From NCBI GenBank assembly GCA_038924245.1, contig JBCKVB010000032.1, positions 1-14,666 of the forward strand: DNA of 14,666 nt. The letters run 5' to 3'. Positions 1-6,883 of this stretch are shown piece after piece. Each line of letters starts with the position of its first letter. Position 1 is the first letter of the stretch. The DNA is from SURF-13 sp038924245. Lineage in GTDB: Bacteria; Pseudomonadota; Gammaproteobacteria; SURF-13. The translations under genes and the position numbers were made by a program. Under the pieces are notes generated by a model, which worked only from the letters and a program-made list of their open reading frames with translations, was not told the DNA's origin and did no database searches.

Positions 1-37
1 GTTCAGCACTTCGCGCTTCACCCACTCACGCACGGCT

Positions 38-1066
38 TCAATTCTGGCCCGCCGCCACGAGCAGGCGCTTGTTCACAAACGCCGGGATGCGCTTCACCGC
101 CGTTTGTTGATCGTACCCCCATTGTTCCCGCTCATCCCTCATCATTGCGGGCGGTTTGCCGAAATACCGGTAGCCATTGCCTCCATTCTCCTTGGCCTGA
201 TACATCGCCAAGTTGGCATTGACCAGCAGCGTTTCCACGTCGTCGTCGCCGGGGGAGAGGCTTATCCCCACGCTGGCGCTGATGTAAAGTTCGCGCTCGC
301 GGATGATGAAAGGACGCGCCAGCGCGGCCACGATCTTCTCCGCCACACCTTCCACATCCTCGGCCTGTTGCAGGCTGGACACCACCACGAATTCATCTCC
401 GCCCAGACGCGCCACGGTGTCCGCCTCGCGCACGCAACTCTTCAGGCGCTCGGCCACGGACTGCAGCATGAGATCGCCCACGGCGTGGCCGAACAAGTCA
501 TTCAGGTCTTTAAAGTAATCCAGATCAATAAACAACGCCGCCACCGGACGCTCTTCACGGCGCGCTTGCAGCATCATCTGGTGGATGCGGTCATACAGCA
601 GCGCGCGGTTGGGCAGACCAGTCAACGGATCGTGGTACGCGAGGTGGCGCACCTGGTCCACGGCGAGTGAACGTTCCGTGATATCGGAGAAGATGGCTAT
701 ATGGTGCGTGACCTCACCCTGCTCGTTGCACACCGCGCTGATGGACAGCCACTCGGCATACAGCGCGCCATCCTTGCGCCGGTTCCAGATTTCTCCCTGC
801 CAGCGCCCGCGCAGACTGAGACTCTCCCACAGGTCTTGATAAAACGCCTCGCCTTGACGCCCGGAACCGAGGGTTTTTGGATCCTTGCCCAGCACCTCGC
901 CCAAGGTATAGCCGGTGATCTCGCTGAACGCGCGGTTCACAGCGACGATGCGGTTGTGCGCATCGGTAATCATGATGCCATCGGTGGTGTCTTCAAACAC
1001 CATGAAATAAAGACGCAGTTTTTCCTGCGCCTGCAACGGTAATAACACGGCCTCGGCGTTTAACAT
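38..1066 (-). CDS. PAS-GGDEF diguanylate cyclase
   Basis: Predicted to make c-di-GMP from two GTP in response to a signal sensed by its PAS domain. The 342-residue protein has a PAS domain at about residues 19-133 (ending FSDITER) and a GGDEF domain at about 138-302, which opens with the usual HDPLTGLPNR. The catalytic GGDEF is intact at 222-226, and an allosteric RxxD inhibitory site (READ) lies five residues before it at 213-216, so an active, product-inhibited cyclase is expected. There is no EAL domain, membrane segment or signal peptide, so it should be cytosolic. The reading frame is open to 1201, but the ATG at 1066 is preferred: it has GGGAG upstream and starts 16 bases after the preceding gene, whereas the longer form would overlap that gene. 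It is the last gene of a probable hsp20-led operon. The ligand of the PAS domain is unknown; no heme- or flavin-binding signature was identified. The C-terminal 40 residues match no domain I know. Confidence 0.93.
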   Translation of the reverse strand: MLNAEAVLLPLQAQEKLRLYFMVFEDTTDGIMITDAHNRIVAVNRAFSEITGYTLGEVLGKDPKTLGSGRQGEAFYQDLWESLSLRGRWQGEIWNRRKDGALYAEWLSISAVCNEQGEVTHHIAIFSDITERSLAVDQVRHLAYHDPLTGLPNRALLYDRIHQMMLQARREERPVAALFIDLDYFKDLNDLFGHAVGDLMLQSVAERLKSCVREADTVARLGGDEFVVVSSLQQAEDVEGVAEKIVAALARPFIIRERELYISASVGISLSPGDDDVETLLVNANLAMYQAKENGGNGYRYFGKPPAMMRDEREQWGYDQQTAVKRIPAFVNKRLLVAAGQN

Positions 1067-1082
1067 ATTTCCTATCTCCCGG

Positions 1083-1316
1083 TTAATGAGACGTCTGCGA
1101 ATCGGGCTGTTCGATGCCCGCCATGACCGCGCACTCGCCGCGCCAGCGGCACTCACGCTGACCGCAGGTAGCCGCCTCTCCGGTTGCAAAGCACGCAACA
1201 TTGCCTTCGGCGCACTGTATGGCGTGAATCAAATCTTTCAACTCTTCGTACTTGCGCGGCTGGATACCCAAGCGCCTGGCGAGCAGATATATTTCACGCC
1301 GCTTGGTGTGGCTCAT
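1083..1316 (-). CDS. Small SAP/Rho_N-like cysteine-rich protein
   Basis: A 77-residue protein of unknown function. Residues 1-35 are basic and predicted helical, with the look of a SAP or Rho N-terminal helix-extension-helix fold (RRLGIQPRKYEELKDLIHAI). Residues 35-62 hold five cysteines (C35, C42, C51, C56, C62) in the pattern AEGNxxCF...CGQxxCxWRxxC, which I recall from small SAP/Rho_N-annotated proteins of other proteobacteria. The cysteines could bind a metal or Fe-S cluster, or act as a redox switch; that is inference. The start has a good AGGAG (plus-strand 1323-1327) six bases upstream. It sits 25 bases after hsp20 and 16 bases before the diguanylate cyclase, all on one strand, so it is probably co-transcribed and under the same low-oxygen control. 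Confidence 0.8.
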   Translation of the reverse strand: MSHTKRREIYLLARRLGIQPRKYEELKDLIHAIQCAEGNVACFATGEAATCGQRECRWRGECAVMAGIEQPDSQTSH

Positions 1317-1341
1317 ATGCTGCTCCTCGGATCACCGGGCG

Positions 1342-1764
1342 CTACTGAACGGTGACGCGGTGCGCCGCGGCGCCGGCCTTCTTGGGCAGCTTCAGTTCCA
1401 GCACGCCGTCCTTGTATTTCGCCTCGCTCTTGGCCTCGTCCACCTCCTGATCCAGCGTAAAGCTGCGATAGACCTGGCCGTAGTAGCGCTCGCTACGCAA
1501 CACCTTTTCGCCCTTCTTTTCTTCTTTTTCCTTCCTGACCTCGGCGCTGATGGCGACGTGATTGCCGTCTATGGTGATATTGACGTCTTCCTTTTTCACG
1601 CCCGGTATCTCGGCGCGCACGTTGTATTCCTTGTCGTTTTCCGTGAGGTCCAGGGTGATCTGCATGGGTTGCAGCGCCAGTTCACGGCGTAACGGACGCC
1701 CGAAGCCTTTGAACATGTCTTCAAAGGCGGTATCGAACGGTTCGAAGCGCATCAGATTACTCAT
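1342..1764 (-). CDS. Hsp20-family small heat shock protein
   Basis: An ATP-independent holdase that binds unfolding proteins in the cytosol until DnaK or other chaperones refold them. The 140-residue length is normal. The alpha-crystallin domain spans about residues 33-132, with the typical strands RSERYYGQVYRSFTL and KDGVLELKLPKK. The C terminus ends HRVTVQ, whose V-T-V fits the I/V-x-I/V motif used for oligomer assembly. The start has AGGAG (plus-strand 1772-1776) seven bases upstream. It is the first gene of a probable three-gene operon with the small cysteine protein and the diguanylate cyclase. The promoter region carries an FNR/ANR-type box about 40 bases before a plausible start site near 1793-1795, which suggests induction by oxygen limitation; no clear sigma32 promoter was recognised. 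Confidence 0.96.
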   Translation of the reverse strand: MSNLMRFEPFDTAFEDMFKGFGRPLRRELALQPMQITLDLTENDKEYNVRAEIPGVKKEDVNITIDGNHVAISAEVRKEKEEKKGEKVLRSERYYGQVYRSFTLDQEVDEAKSEAKYKDGVLELKLPKKAGAAAHRVTVQ

Positions 1765-1827
1765 GATTCTTCTCCTGTTTTCATGTGAGCTTGCTGGTTA
1801 CATTAACTACGCGCCTTTTTGATGTCC

Positions 1828-1841
1828 TTGACCTAGATCAA
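1828..1841. promoter_or_regulatory. FNR/ANR-type box, hsp20 proximal
   Basis: The site reads TTGACCTAGATCAA, matching the FNR consensus TTGATNNNNATCAA at nine of ten defined positions. It sits at about -40 to -41.5 of a possible hsp20 promoter, the class II activator position. Fnr, Anr and Dnr recognise nearly the same sequence, so which regulator uses it cannot be decided here. Confidence 0.7.
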
Positions 1842-1899
1842 TAATGATTCAGTTATCGCCAAGCGGTGAGCCAACCGGGCCTGACCCACCCGGCCCGCC

Positions 1900-1913
1900 T
1901 TGATGCAGATCAA
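1900..1913. promoter_or_regulatory. FNR/ANR-type box, D-LDH proximal
   Basis: The site reads TTGATGCAGATCAA, a perfect match to the FNR consensus at all ten defined positions. It lies 83 bases before the dehydrogenase start codon and could act at -41.5 for a start near 1948. It also lies about 112 bases upstream of the putative hsp20 start. Confidence 0.8.
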
Positions 1914-1996
1914 ACATCCGACGCTTAGCGTGTGCATTTTTTGCGGCGCTCTGACATTATCGCGCATAGTAGGATTTTGGATTTAAGAATGCGGCC

Positions 1997-3016
1997 ATGA
2001 CGGACATTACGTTTTACGACGTCGGAGAGGATGAGCACGCGCCTTTGCGCCGCGCGTTGCGCGGCTACGCGGCGTGGAATACGCGCCTGATAAGCGACCC
2101 GCTGGGCGCGCAAAATGCCGCGCTGGCGCAGCAGAGCGTGGTGGTATCGGTGTTCACCATGAGCCGCGTCACGGCGCAGATACTGAAGCAACTGCCGCAG
2201 TTGCGGCTGATCGCGGTGCGCTCCACGGGCTACGACCACGTTGACCTGAACAGCGCGGCGGCACGCAATATCCGGGTGTGCAATGCGCCCGACTATGGCG
2301 AAACCACCGTGGCGGAGTACACCCTCGGCCTGCTCAGCGCGCTGATGCGCCGCCTGCCGCTGACCTTGCGCCGCACTTATCACGGAGATTTTTCGTGCAT
2401 CGGTCTGTGCGGCCACGACCTGCGCGGCAAAACCCTTGGACTCATCGGTACCGGCCGCATCGGCGCGCGTGTGGCGCACCTGGCGCACGCCTTCGGTATG
2501 CGCATCCTGGCCTGCGATCCGCGGCCAAACGCGCGCTTGAGCGAGGAATATGGCGTGGACTATCTCGCGCTCGATGAGTTGCTGCCGCAAGTGGACGCCT
2601 TGAGTCTGCACCTGCCATACACCAAGGCTACGCACCATTTACTGAATGCGGGGCGGCTCGGCGCGCTCAAACCCGGCGTGCTGCTCGTCAACACCGCGCG
2701 CGGCGGGCTTATAGACAGCCGCGCGCTGGCGCGGCTGCAGGCGGAGGGTCATTTCGGCGGACTGGCGCTGGACTGCTTTGAAAGCGAGGAGGTATGGTTG
2801 AACGCCCTCGCGCCGCTGCCCGATCATTTCAGCGCCGCGCAGGTGGCGCAGGCGATGAACAATTTCCGCTTGCAGCTCGGCGACAACGTCATCCTCACCC
2901 CGCACAACGCCTTCAATTCCACCGAGGCCCTGCAACGCAGCATCGCCACCACCCTGAAGAACATCGAGGCGTTTTTGAACGGCCACCCCCGGAACCTGGT
3001 AGAACCGCCCGCCTAG
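1997..3016 (+). CDS. D-2-hydroxyacid dehydrogenase, D-lactate dehydrogenase type
   Basis: An NAD-dependent D-2-hydroxyacid dehydrogenase of 339 residues, most like fermentative D-lactate dehydrogenases that reduce pyruvate to D-lactate and regenerate NAD+. The Rossmann nucleotide-binding loop GTGRIG is at 151-156. The catalytic set is visible: Arg235 in NTARGG, Glu264 in DCFESEE and His303 in LTPHNAF. The C-terminal HNAFNSTEAL resembles the end of the D-LDH subgroup rather than phosphoglycerate or glyoxylate/hydroxypyruvate reductases, but the substrate is inferred. It should be cytosolic. No strong ribosome binding site precedes the ATG; the nearest upstream ATG (1989) is in another frame. 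It is divergent from hsp20, shares a control region with FNR-type boxes, and converges on ppsA with only 21 bases between the stop codons. Low-oxygen induction fits a fermentative role. Confidence 0.9.
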   Translation: MTDITFYDVGEDEHAPLRRALRGYAAWNTRLISDPLGAQNAALAQQSVVVSVFTMSRVTAQILKQLPQLRLIAVRSTGYDHVDLNSAAARNIRVCNAPDYGETTVAEYTLGLLSALMRRLPLTLRRTYHGDFSCIGLCGHDLRGKTLGLIGTGRIGARVAHLAHAFGMRILACDPRPNARLSEEYGVDYLALDELLPQVDALSLHLPYTKATHHLLNAGRLGALKPGVLLVNTARGGLIDSRALARLQAEGHFGGLALDCFESEEVWLNALAPLPDHFSAAQVAQAMNNFRLQLGDNVILTPHNAFNSTEALQRSIATTLKNIEAFLNGHPRNLVEPPA

Positions 3017-3037
3017 GCAGAACAGACGTAGCCACTC

Positions 3038-5449
3038 TCAATCGCCGGCCGGTTGCATGGCCTTTTCGATCTCCAGCACCTTTAGTGTGGTCTTGAGCAC
3101 CGTGTCAGGGTTGAGTGAGATAGAGTCTATGCCTAGGCGCACCAGGTATTCCGCGACTTCCGGATAATCGGACGGCGCCTGGCCGCAGATGCCGGAATAG
3201 CGCCGGTTGCGGCGCGCGCCCTCGACGGCGCGGCGCATCATTTCCATCACGCCCGCATCACGCTCATCAAACTCGAACGCAACCAGAGCCGAGTCACGGT
3301 CTACGCCCAGCACCAGTTGGGTGAGGTCGTTGGAGCCGATGGAAAATCCATCGAAGATGCACGCGAAGGCGTCCACCTGTAACACGTTATTCGGTATCTC
3401 GCACATCACGTACACTTCCAGGCCGTTTTTGCCGCGCGTGAGGCCGTGCCCGGCCAGTGCGGCGAGCACGCGCTCGCCCTCCGCCACGGTGCGGCAAAAT
3501 GGGATCATGAGCTTGACGTTAGTCAAGCCCATGATCTCGCGCACATGCTTCAGCGCGCGGCACTCCAGGGCAAAGCCCTCGGCGTAGGAAGGGTGCGTGT
3601 AGCGCGCCGCGCCGCGAAAGCCAAGCATGGGATTTTCCTCCCTTGGCTCGAAATCCCGGCCGCCGATCAGGCTCGCGTATTCATTGGACTTGAAATCGGA
3701 CAGGCGCACGATCACCGGCTTGGGATAAAACGCCGCCGCGATGGTGCCCACGCCTTCGGCCAGACGCTGCACAAAATACTCGGTCTTGTCATCAAAACCC
3801 GTCGTCAAGCGCTCGATTTCCTTGCGCGCCCCCCTGTCGCTCACACGTTCCGGATGGATGAGCGCCAGCGGGTGTATCTTGATGCTGTTGTTGATGATGA
3901 ACTCCAGGCGCGCCAGCCCCACGCCGTCATTGGGGATGAAGGACAGCGCGAAGGCCTGATCGGGGTCGGCGAGATTCATCATGATTTTGGTGCGCGGGCG
4001 CGTGAGCCCGGTAAGCGGGTCGCGTTGAATGCGGTATTTGAGCAGGCCGCGATAGATATTGCCCACGTCGCCTTCCGCGCACGATACGGTAAGCGGCTCT
4101 CCGGTGGCGAGTACGCGCGCGGCATTTTCCGCCCCGACCACGGTGGGGATGCCGAGTTCGCGTGCGACAATGGCGGCGTGGCAAGTGCGTCCGCCGCGAT
4201 TGGTGACGATGGCCGCGGCGCGCTTCATCACCGGCTCCCAGTCGGGCGTGGTGGTCTCGGCCACCAGCACCTCGCCGGACTGGAAGTCGGCAAGATGTTC
4301 CAGATCGGTGATGACGCGCGCGTTGCCGGCGCCGATTTTCTGGCCCACGCTTTTACCTTGCAACAACAATTCGCCGCGCTGTTCCAGAATGTAGGTCTCC
4401 AGCACCTCGCCGCGCCGCTGCGACTGCACGGTCTCCGGGCGCGCCTGCACCACGAACAATTCACCCGTGACGCCATCCTTTGCCCACTCAATGTCCATGG
4501 GTTGCCAGTGTCCGGCGTGCGCGCTGTAATAGTCTTCGATCTTCAACGCGTAATCAGCCAGCTTAAGCGCCTCGTCATCGCTGATGCAGAAGCGTTTGCG
4601 CTCCGCCTCCGGCACCGCGCGGTTACGCGTGGAAGCCCCCACGCCGCCTTGCGCGTACACCATGCGCAGTTGCTTCGCGCCCAGGCGGCGGCGCAGCACG
4701 GCGCGATAACCCGCGCGCAACGTGGGCTTGAATACGTAATATTCGTCGGGATCCACCGCGCCCTGCACGATGTTTTCGCCCAGCCCGTACGCGCCGGTGA
4801 TGAACACCACGTCGCGGAAACCGGTCTCGGTATCGAGGGTGAAGATCACGCCGCTCGCCGCGAGATCGGAGCGCACCATCCTCTGCACGCCGATGGAGAG
4901 CGCCACTTGAAAGTGATCGAAGCCCTGATCCACGCGGTAGGAGATGGCGCGGTCGGTGAACAGGCTCGCGAAACACTTGGCCACCGCCTCGCGCAACGCG
5001 GCATGGCCGCGGATGTTGAGATAGCTCTCCTGCTGCCCGGCGAAGGAAGCGGTGGGCAAATCCTCCGCGGTAGCCGAGGAGCGCACCGCCACGTCCATGC
5101 GCGCGCCGTATTGAGCACACAGATCGTCGTAGGCCCGCGCGATCTCCGTCCATAAATCTTCCGGTATCCCCGCGCCACGGATCAAGTCACGCGCCAGCTC
5201 CCCGCGCCGCGCCAGCTCCGTGACATCCTGCTTGTCCAGCCCGTGCATCACGCGCTGCAATTCAGCGCGTATGCCCGCGCTGTCCAGCACGTGCCAATAG
5301 GCGCTCGCGCTGATGGCGAAGCCATTGGGTATCTTCACGCCCTGCGGGATGAGCGCGCGATACATCTCGCCCAGCGAGGCGTTCTTGCCCCCGACGCGCG
5401 GCAGATCTTGCAGCGCGATTTGGTCAAACCAGAGGATGTACGCGGGCAT
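3038..5449 (-). CDS. ppsA: Phosphoenolpyruvate synthase
   Basis: Converts pyruvate, ATP and water to PEP, AMP and phosphate in the cytosol, feeding gluconeogenesis. The 803-residue length is normal for the family. The N-terminal nucleotide-binding domain spans about residues 15-350 (start GGKNASLGEM, RSSATAEDLPTASFAGQQ). The swivelling phosphohistidine domain has His424 in GGRTCHAAIVARELG. The C-terminal TIM-barrel domain covers about 475-795 and contains IGSNDLTQLVLGVDRD and the active-site Cys755 in SGICGQAPSDYPE. All catalytic landmarks are present. No clear ribosome binding site is visible before the ATG at 5449. It is divergent from the DUF302 gene; a perfect FNR/ANR box lies between them at the class II distance from a TATTGT -10 for this gene. 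Synthase is preferred over pyruvate phosphate dikinase on overall architecture. Confidence 0.96.
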   Translation of the reverse strand: MPAYILWFDQIALQDLPRVGGKNASLGEMYRALIPQGVKIPNGFAISASAYWHVLDSAGIRAELQRVMHGLDKQDVTELARRGELARDLIRGAGIPEDLWTEIARAYDDLCAQYGARMDVAVRSSATAEDLPTASFAGQQESYLNIRGHAALREAVAKCFASLFTDRAISYRVDQGFDHFQVALSIGVQRMVRSDLAASGVIFTLDTETGFRDVVFITGAYGLGENIVQGAVDPDEYYVFKPTLRAGYRAVLRRRLGAKQLRMVYAQGGVGASTRNRAVPEAERKRFCISDDEALKLADYALKIEDYYSAHAGHWQPMDIEWAKDGVTGELFVVQARPETVQSQRRGEVLETYILEQRGELLLQGKSVGQKIGAGNARVITDLEHLADFQSGEVLVAETTTPDWEPVMKRAAAIVTNRGGRTCHAAIVARELGIPTVVGAENAARVLATGEPLTVSCAEGDVGNIYRGLLKYRIQRDPLTGLTRPRTKIMMNLADPDQAFALSFIPNDGVGLARLEFIINNSIKIHPLALIHPERVSDRGARKEIERLTTGFDDKTEYFVQRLAEGVGTIAAAFYPKPVIVRLSDFKSNEYASLIGGRDFEPREENPMLGFRGAARYTHPSYAEGFALECRALKHVREIMGLTNVKLMIPFCRTVAEGERVLAALAGHGLTRGKNGLEVYVMCEIPNNVLQVDAFACIFDGFSIGSNDLTQLVLGVDRDSALVAFEFDERDAGVMEMMRRAVEGARRNRRYSGICGQAPSDYPEVAEYLVRLGIDSISLNPDTVLKTTLKVLEIEKAMQPAGD

Positions 5450-5608
5450 CGGTATTTAAAATGGTTTGAAAACAAGCATTCTGGATTGTGTTCCACAATA
5501 GGATAACCCGACCGGCCCAAGCTTGATATAGATCAAGGAAGCCAGGGCGAATGTTATGTATTTTGCACCAAGGTTCTACTAAAGCGGACGGCTATAACGA
5601 CACACGCC
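5450..5608. promoter_or_regulatory. Divergent ppsA / DUF302 promoter region
   Basis: A single perfect FNR/ANR box (centre 5529.5) sits midway between two -10-like hexamers. On the plus strand TATTTT (5559-5564) predicts a start near 5571, 41.5 bases from the box centre. On the minus strand TATTGT (plus-strand 5495-5500) predicts a ppsA start near 5488, again 41.5 bases away. One dimer could therefore activate either direction. Both hexamers match TATAAT at only four of six positions, which is common for activated promoters. Start sites are predicted from spacing only. Confidence 0.65.
5523..5536. promoter_or_regulatory. Perfect FNR/ANR box between ppsA and DUF302 gene
   Basis: The site reads TTGATATAGATCAA, matching TTGATNNNNATCAA at all ten defined positions and symmetric in the half sites. 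Its placement at -41.5 relative to plausible -10 elements on both strands supports direct control by Fnr, Anr or Dnr. Confidence 0.82.
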
Positions 5609-6004
5609 ATGTACGGCTTCAGCACATATATCAAACTGCCGTTTGACGCGGTGGTGGAGAAAGTCACCGAGGCCATGAAACAGGAGGGGTTCGGCGTGCT
5701 CACCGACATAGACGTGCAGGCAACATTGAAGGCCAAGCTCAACATCGAGCGGCGCCCTTACCGCATCCTCGGCGCGTGCAATCCGCCGCTCGCGCACCGC
5801 GCGCTGGAGGCCGATCCGGATGTTGGATTGCTGCTGCCGTGCAATGTGGTCGTGCGCGAAGAAGCGGATAACAGGATTACGGTGTCCTTCATGGACCCCG
5901 TCGCCGTACTACAGTTGTCGAATAATCCGGAGTTGCATGCCATCGGCAAGGAAGTGAAGGCGCGGCTGGAACGTGTGCGCGACAGCCTTGCGCTTGCGGG
6001 TTAA
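5609..6004 (+). CDS. DUF302 domain protein
   Basis: A 131-residue protein made of one DUF302 domain. Family features seen are the start GFSTYIKLPFDAVVEKVTEAMKQEGFGVLTDIDV, given here by its key parts YIKLPFD, VTEAMKQ and GFGVLTDID, the central YRILGACNPPLAHRAL, and GLLLPCNVVV with a single cysteine followed by a DPVAVL segment. The biochemical role of DUF302 is unknown. There is no signal peptide or membrane helix, so it is probably cytosolic. The ATG is weakly supported by a ribosome binding site. The gene is divergent from ppsA and has an FNR/ANR box with class II spacing in front, so expression at low oxygen is expected. It lies upstream of the copper cluster, but the 87-base gap to the next gene and the different signals argue for separate transcription. 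Confidence 0.9.
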   Translation: MYGFSTYIKLPFDAVVEKVTEAMKQEGFGVLTDIDVQATLKAKLNIERRPYRILGACNPPLAHRALEADPDVGLLLPCNVVVREEADNRITVSFMDPVAVLQLSNNPELHAIGKEVKARLERVRDSLALAG

Positions 6005-6091
6005 GCGCATGCAGAGAGAGCGGCATGTTTGGATATGCGCGCGGTGAAATAAAACGCGAAGATTTAAAGTCCACAGCACAGGAGAGGCAAA

Positions 6092-6577
6092 ATGAAACAC
6101 ATCACTTTAACCGTAGTGCTTATCGCCTTGGCGCTGTCAATGCCCGTGGCTTTTGCCGAGGATGCCCACCATCCGGAAAAGGCGGGTAAATCCGCCTCAC
6201 CCGCCGCCGCTTCCAGCGCTGACGCGGATAAATCCGCGGATAAATCCATGGGACCCATGCGCGAACAAATGAAAAAGATGCACTCGCAAATGCAAGCTAT
6301 CCGCCAGGCCAAAAACCCCAAGGAGCGCGAGAGGCTGCTACAGGAGCACATGCAGAGTATGCGCGAGGGGATGAAAATGATGTGCGGTATGAGGGGCCAA
6401 ATGGCACAAGGCGCAACACCCCAAACAGGCGGTATGGGTAATGGCATGATGGACGGTGGCGGAATGATGGGCGGGGGCATGATGGGCGGCAATGGCATGG
6501 AAAAACGAATGGAGATGATGGAGGAGATGATGGAACAGATGCTGGAGCATCAGGAGGCCATGCAACCAGGCAAGTAG
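6092..6577 (+). CDS. Secreted methionine-rich protein, probable copper binder
   Basis: A 161-residue protein with a clear Sec signal peptide (MKHITLTVVLIALALS, cleavage likely after VAFA at residue 22), so it is periplasmic or secreted. About 29 residues are methionine (18%), clustered in two amphipathic, probably helical segments (MGPMREQMKKMHSQM and MEKRMEMMEEMMEQMLEH) joined by a Gly-Met linker with repeated GGGMMGG. The His pairs near the N terminus, the single Cys and the Met clusters suggest soft-metal binding, most likely Cu(I). I recognise no named domain. An AGGAG at 6080-6084, seven bases before the ATG, supports the start. It stands at the head of a plus-strand cluster with a DUF5676-like protein and a copper ATPase, consistent with periplasmic copper buffering. 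Low complexity makes homology calls unreliable; the copper role is inference. Confidence 0.85.
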   Translation: MKHITLTVVLIALALSMPVAFAEDAHHPEKAGKSASPAAASSADADKSADKSMGPMREQMKKMHSQMQAIRQAKNPKERERLLQEHMQSMREGMKMMCGMRGQMAQGATPQTGGMGNGMMDGGGMMGGGMMGGNGMEKRMEMMEEMMEQMLEHQEAMQPGK

Positions 6578-6628
6578 CCTTGCCGTTTGCGGAGCCAATA
6601 ATATCAATAATATTCAAGGAGGTGTGTC

Positions 6629-6883
6629 ATGACTGACTTCTGGAAAATGCATGCGTTTTCGCTGGCGACGACTCTGGGTGTGGCGTATATCCTATGCGCC
6701 ATTTTCGATGCGCTGTTTCCGCCCTTCGGGCTGCTCGCCGGGCTGGCGTCGGCCAGTCCATGGCCGATCTCCGGCAGTCCCCTCGGTTTCCTGACGGGGT
6801 TCGTGCTGTTCACCGCCGCCGGTTTTGCGCTCGGCGCCCTGTACGGATTCGCGTGGGGATTCTGGAGCAAACGACTGCGGTGA
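6629..6883 (+). CDS. Small two-helix membrane protein, DUF5676-like
   Basis: An 84-residue inner-membrane protein with two predicted helices, at about residues 10-42 and 52-78, ending in a positively charged WSKRLR. The pattern (ALxLG-type first helix, FPPFG, then SPLGFLTGF and a glycine-rich second helix ending in an aromatic-basic tail) resembles DUF5676 proteins often found in metal-handling clusters; the match is from memory and moderate. The start is well supported by AAGGAGGT at 6616-6623, five bases before the ATG. It follows the Met-rich gene by 51 bases, so the two are probably co-transcribed. A separate promoter appears right after its stop codon. Function unknown. Confidence 0.8.
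   Translation: MTDFWKMHAFSLATTLGVAYILCAIFDALFPPFGLLAGLASASPWPISGSPLGFLTGFVLFTAAGFALGALYGFAWGFWSKRLR

Larger units (their letters stand above)
1765..1996. promoter_or_regulatory. Divergent hsp20 / D-LDH control region
   Basis: This 232-base intergenic region holds two FNR/ANR-type palindromes whose centres are 72 bases apart. The left one (centre 1834.5) lies 39.5-41.5 bases from a putative hsp20 start at 1793-1795, whose -10 could be GTTAAT on the minus strand (plus-strand 1802-1807). The right one (centre 1906.5) lies 41.5 bases from a possible plus-strand start near 1948; the -10 there is weak. A sigma70-like pair TTGCGG (1941-1946) and CATAGT (1965-1970), spaced 18, is an alternative for the dehydrogenase. 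A GC-rich inverted repeat (CGGGCC 1876-1881, GGCCCG 1892-1897) lies between the boxes. Transcription start sites are inferred, not observed. Confidence 0.6.

Noticed and set aside
1..37. A possible coding stretch on the minus strand after the diguanylate cyclase stop, in a different frame.
   Set aside because: Too short to identify; it could be the next gene or chance.
3446..5155. A 569-codon plus-strand frame opposite ppsA.
   Set aside because: It is antisense to a complete, motif-rich PEP synthase and has the His/Arg/Ala-rich make-up typical of GC-rich shadow frames.
6005..6040. GCGCAT/ATGCGC inverted repeat after the DUF302 gene as a terminator.
   Set aside because: The loop is 24 bases and no T-run follows.
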